Part shown: positions 62,651 to 64,000 of the stretch, piece by piece
Layout of the letters: every line of letters begins with the position of its first letter
Position numbering within the stretch: position 1 is the stretch's first letter
DNA from: CAYMZZ01 sp964395095
GTDB taxonomy: Bacteria > Bacteroidota > Bacteroidia > Chitinophagales > Chitinophagaceae
Assembly (NCBI GenBank): GCA_964395095.1
Contig: CAYMZZ010000003.1
Location: 335,925-399,924, forward strand
Direction: 5' to 3'
DNA: 64,000 nucleotides
Notes under the pieces: generated by a model
The model's database searches: none
What the model saw: the letters and a program-made list of their open reading frames with translations, nothing else
What the model was told of the DNA's origin: nothing
Translations under genes and position numbers: made by a program

Positions 62651-62753
62651 TTGTACGTTTCACGTAGTACGTTTTACGTTTATTGGTTTAAAGTTTAGGG
62701 TTTAGAGTTTAAACATTAAGTAAAACGTACTACGTATAACGTATTGCGTAAAA
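62651..62753. repeat. Inverted heptad arms of the ACGTNNT type
   Basis: Arm 62651-62682 (units like ACGTTTC, ACGTAGT, ACGTTTT) and inverse arm 62720-62753 flank a centre of GTTTAGGG-like units. Same plan and period as the TAAGTTN elements but with a different core. It fills the gap before the GH16 gene, without an obvious promoter. Confidence 0.8.
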
Positions 62754-62762
62754 CTAAAAACA

Positions 62763-63971
62763 GTGAAATACAAATTACAATATCTCCCAGTCCTAATCCT
62801 TCTCGCCTGTTCAAAAGGCAGTGGCGGCGGCGACAACCCACCACCTCCGGCAGCTTTGCCGGCTATTACCATCGAAGACCTTTCGCTTTTTGAAGGGAAT
62901 GGAGGCCGTACCAACTTTAATGTGCAGGTACGCCTGAGCTCGGTTTCACAGGAAGAGGTTTCGGTCAATTATAGTCTGCAGGCCGGAACGGCTAAGGCCG
63001 GTGAAGATTTTGCATCGGCATCGAACCAGATTCTCCGGTTTGCGCCCGGCGAAACCCAAAAAAACATCACGGTGGCCGTGGTGGCCGACGATATCCGCGA
63101 AGGGGAAGATGAGTTCTCGGTACTATTGAGCAATCCTTCGAAAGCTACATTGAGCCGCAATGCTGCTCTGCTTACCATTCGCAACGATGATAGCAAAGTG
63201 GCTTTCACGAACGATGGCTATGATGCGCCCACCTCTTATCCGGGTTATGCCCTGGTATGGGCCGATGAATTCAATGCGGGAACACTCGATGCCAGCTCCT
63301 GGTCGCACCAGAATGGCGATGGTTGCGATATTAATCTATGTGGCTGGGGCAATAACGAGTTGGAGTATTATACCAACCGGCCCGAAAACCTATTTTTCCA
63401 GGACGGTAAACTGATCATCGAAGCGCGCAAGGAAAACTTTGCCTCGCGGAACTATACATCCTCCAAGATCATCAGCTCCGGTAAACGCAAGTTTAAGTAT
63501 GGCCGGGTAGATGTGCGTGCCAAATTGCCCACTGGCAAAGGCATCTGGCCGGCATTCTGGATGCTGCCACAGGACAATAAATTCGGTGGCTGGCCCACCA
63601 GCGGAGAAATCGATATTATGGAAATGGTGGGGCATGATCCCATTCGTACCCATGGTACCGTTCATTACGGTCCCGGGCCGGGCAGCACCAGCGTGAGCAG
63701 AAGCGCGACTGCCGCCACTGGCACGCTGCACGACAAATTTCATGTGTACAGTATCGAATGGGAAGAAGATGAAATTCGCTGGTACCTCGATGGAAACCTG
63801 TTTTCCACCTTCCGCAAAAGCGATATGCAGGCCGGTATGATCTATCCCTTCAACGAAGATTTCTTTTTCATCATCAACCTGGCCGTGGGCGGCAACTGGC
63901 CGGGTAGTCCCGATGCTACAACTTATTTCCCCCAATGGTTGATAGTGGATTATATCCGGGTCTACCAGTAA
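62763..63971 (+). CDS. Surface GH16 beta-glucanase (laminarinase-like) with Calx-beta domain
   Basis: A 402-residue lipoprotein (GTG start, lipobox LILLAC, C16). A Calx-beta domain (about 32-145, TAKAGEDFASASNQILRFAPGE, GEDEFSV) is followed by a GH16 domain (about 160-402) with the catalytic motif E282-I-D284-I-M-E287 in SGEIDIMEMVG. GWGNNELEYYT, GKGIWPAFWMLP and the C-terminal FFFIINLAVGGNWPG are typical of endo-beta-1,3-glucanases; the extra Met in the EIDIME motif also favours laminarinases over lichenases. It would cut the glucan at the cell surface for uptake by SusC/SusD. Confidence 0.93.
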   Translation: MKYKLQYLPVLILLACSKGSGGGDNPPPPAALPAITIEDLSLFEGNGGRTNFNVQVRLSSVSQEEVSVNYSLQAGTAKAGEDFASASNQILRFAPGETQKNITVAVVADDIREGEDEFSVLLSNPSKATLSRNAALLTIRNDDSKVAFTNDGYDAPTSYPGYALVWADEFNAGTLDASSWSHQNGDGCDINLCGWGNNELEYYTNRPENLFFQDGKLIIEARKENFASRNYTSSKIISSGKRKFKYGRVDVRAKLPTGKGIWPAFWMLPQDNKFGGWPTSGEIDIMEMVGHDPIRTHGTVHYGPGPGSTSVSRSATAATGTLHDKFHVYSIEWEEDEIRWYLDGNLFSTFRKSDMQAGMIYPFNEDFFFIINLAVGGNWPGSPDATTYFPQWLIVDYIRVYQ

Positions 63972-63985
63972 CCTACTTTGTATGG

Positions 63986-64000
63986 AAGGGCAAAGCCCTT
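63986..64000 (+). terminator. Possible terminator hairpin at window end
   Basis: AAGGGC-AAA-GCCCTT is a 6-bp stem reaching the last base of the window, 14 nt after the GH16 stop. Whether a T run follows cannot be seen. Confidence 0.4.

Noticed and set aside
1..64000. tRNA, rRNA, insertion sequences, prophage, toxin-antitoxin or defence islands
   Set aside because: I looked through the gaps and gene products on both strands and saw no supporting structure or protein family. The MORN-like protein at 10576 is sometimes labelled antitoxin-like in databases, but nothing here supports that role.

Overview
The window is a chromosome segment of a member of the Bacteroidota, most likely Chitinophagaceae or a close relative. 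The evidence is two SusC/SusD pairs, a FecR anti-sigma factor with a Bacteroidetes-type ECF sigma factor, a type IX secretion C-terminal signal, menaquinone synthesis by the futalosine route (MqnE), and about a dozen upstream regions carrying the Bacteroidetes -7 box TAnnTTTG, mostly without Shine-Dalgarno sequences. No rRNA, tRNA, transposase, integrase, phage gene or CRISPR array was found. One run of 100 N (17357-17456) marks an assembly gap inside a tandem repeat.

Layout. 1-6094 (minus strand) is a branched-chain amino acid locus, leuA-leuC-leuD-leuB followed by ilvD. Between leuB and ilvD lies a complete transcription attenuator: a promoter, a 34-codon leader peptide with 13 Ile/Val codons, an antiterminator segment and an intrinsic terminator. 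6298-16435 holds an unknown helical protein, carA, a GNAT acetyltransferase, aroQ, a MORN-like secreted protein, a secreted esterase, an SPFH protein with a small ribbon-helix-helix partner, an M1 peptidase and a HupE/UreJ membrane protein, with a DUF6702-like exported protein next to them. 17059-17848 is an array of 106-bp repeats. 17849-39836 is mostly housekeeping: CNNM/CBS protein, PAP2 phosphatase, LTA-synthase-like enzyme, serine deaminase, CBS protein, mqnE, a nucleoside permease, trxA, dnaE, NlpC/P60 lipoprotein, a flippase, a second M1 peptidase, a peptide-binding lipoprotein, a T9SS cargo protein and msrA. 40155-46523 is a ROK regulator followed by a SusC/SusD pair. 46666-53115 holds mutS2 without its Smr domain, a thioesterase, and a photolyase/cryptochrome cluster with a small DUF2256 protein and a divergent SDR. 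53277-63971 is an ECF sigma factor, proline dehydrogenase, then FecR, STN-type SusC, SusD, a PKD-type lipoprotein and a Calx-beta/GH16 enzyme. The last block looks like a polysaccharide utilization locus for a beta-1,3-glucan, sensed through the STN-SusC/FecR/ECF relay.

The main structure not explained by genes is a family of low-complexity intergenic elements. They are tandem arrays of a 7-bp unit (TAAGTTN, TAAGTNG or ACGTNNT type), usually laid out as two inverted arms that nearly fill the gap between two genes. They abut and often supply stop codons, and at the sigma-factor gene they run into the coding sequence. Related 8-bp arrays and TCTGCG-rich inverted repeats occur in the same kinds of gap. 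One element has been amplified into the 106-bp array.

The two observations most worth following up are the Ile/Val attenuator of ilvD and this repeat family. The photolyase cluster, with an apparently domain-permuted photolyase and a PhrB-type protein lacking most Fe-S ligands, comes next.
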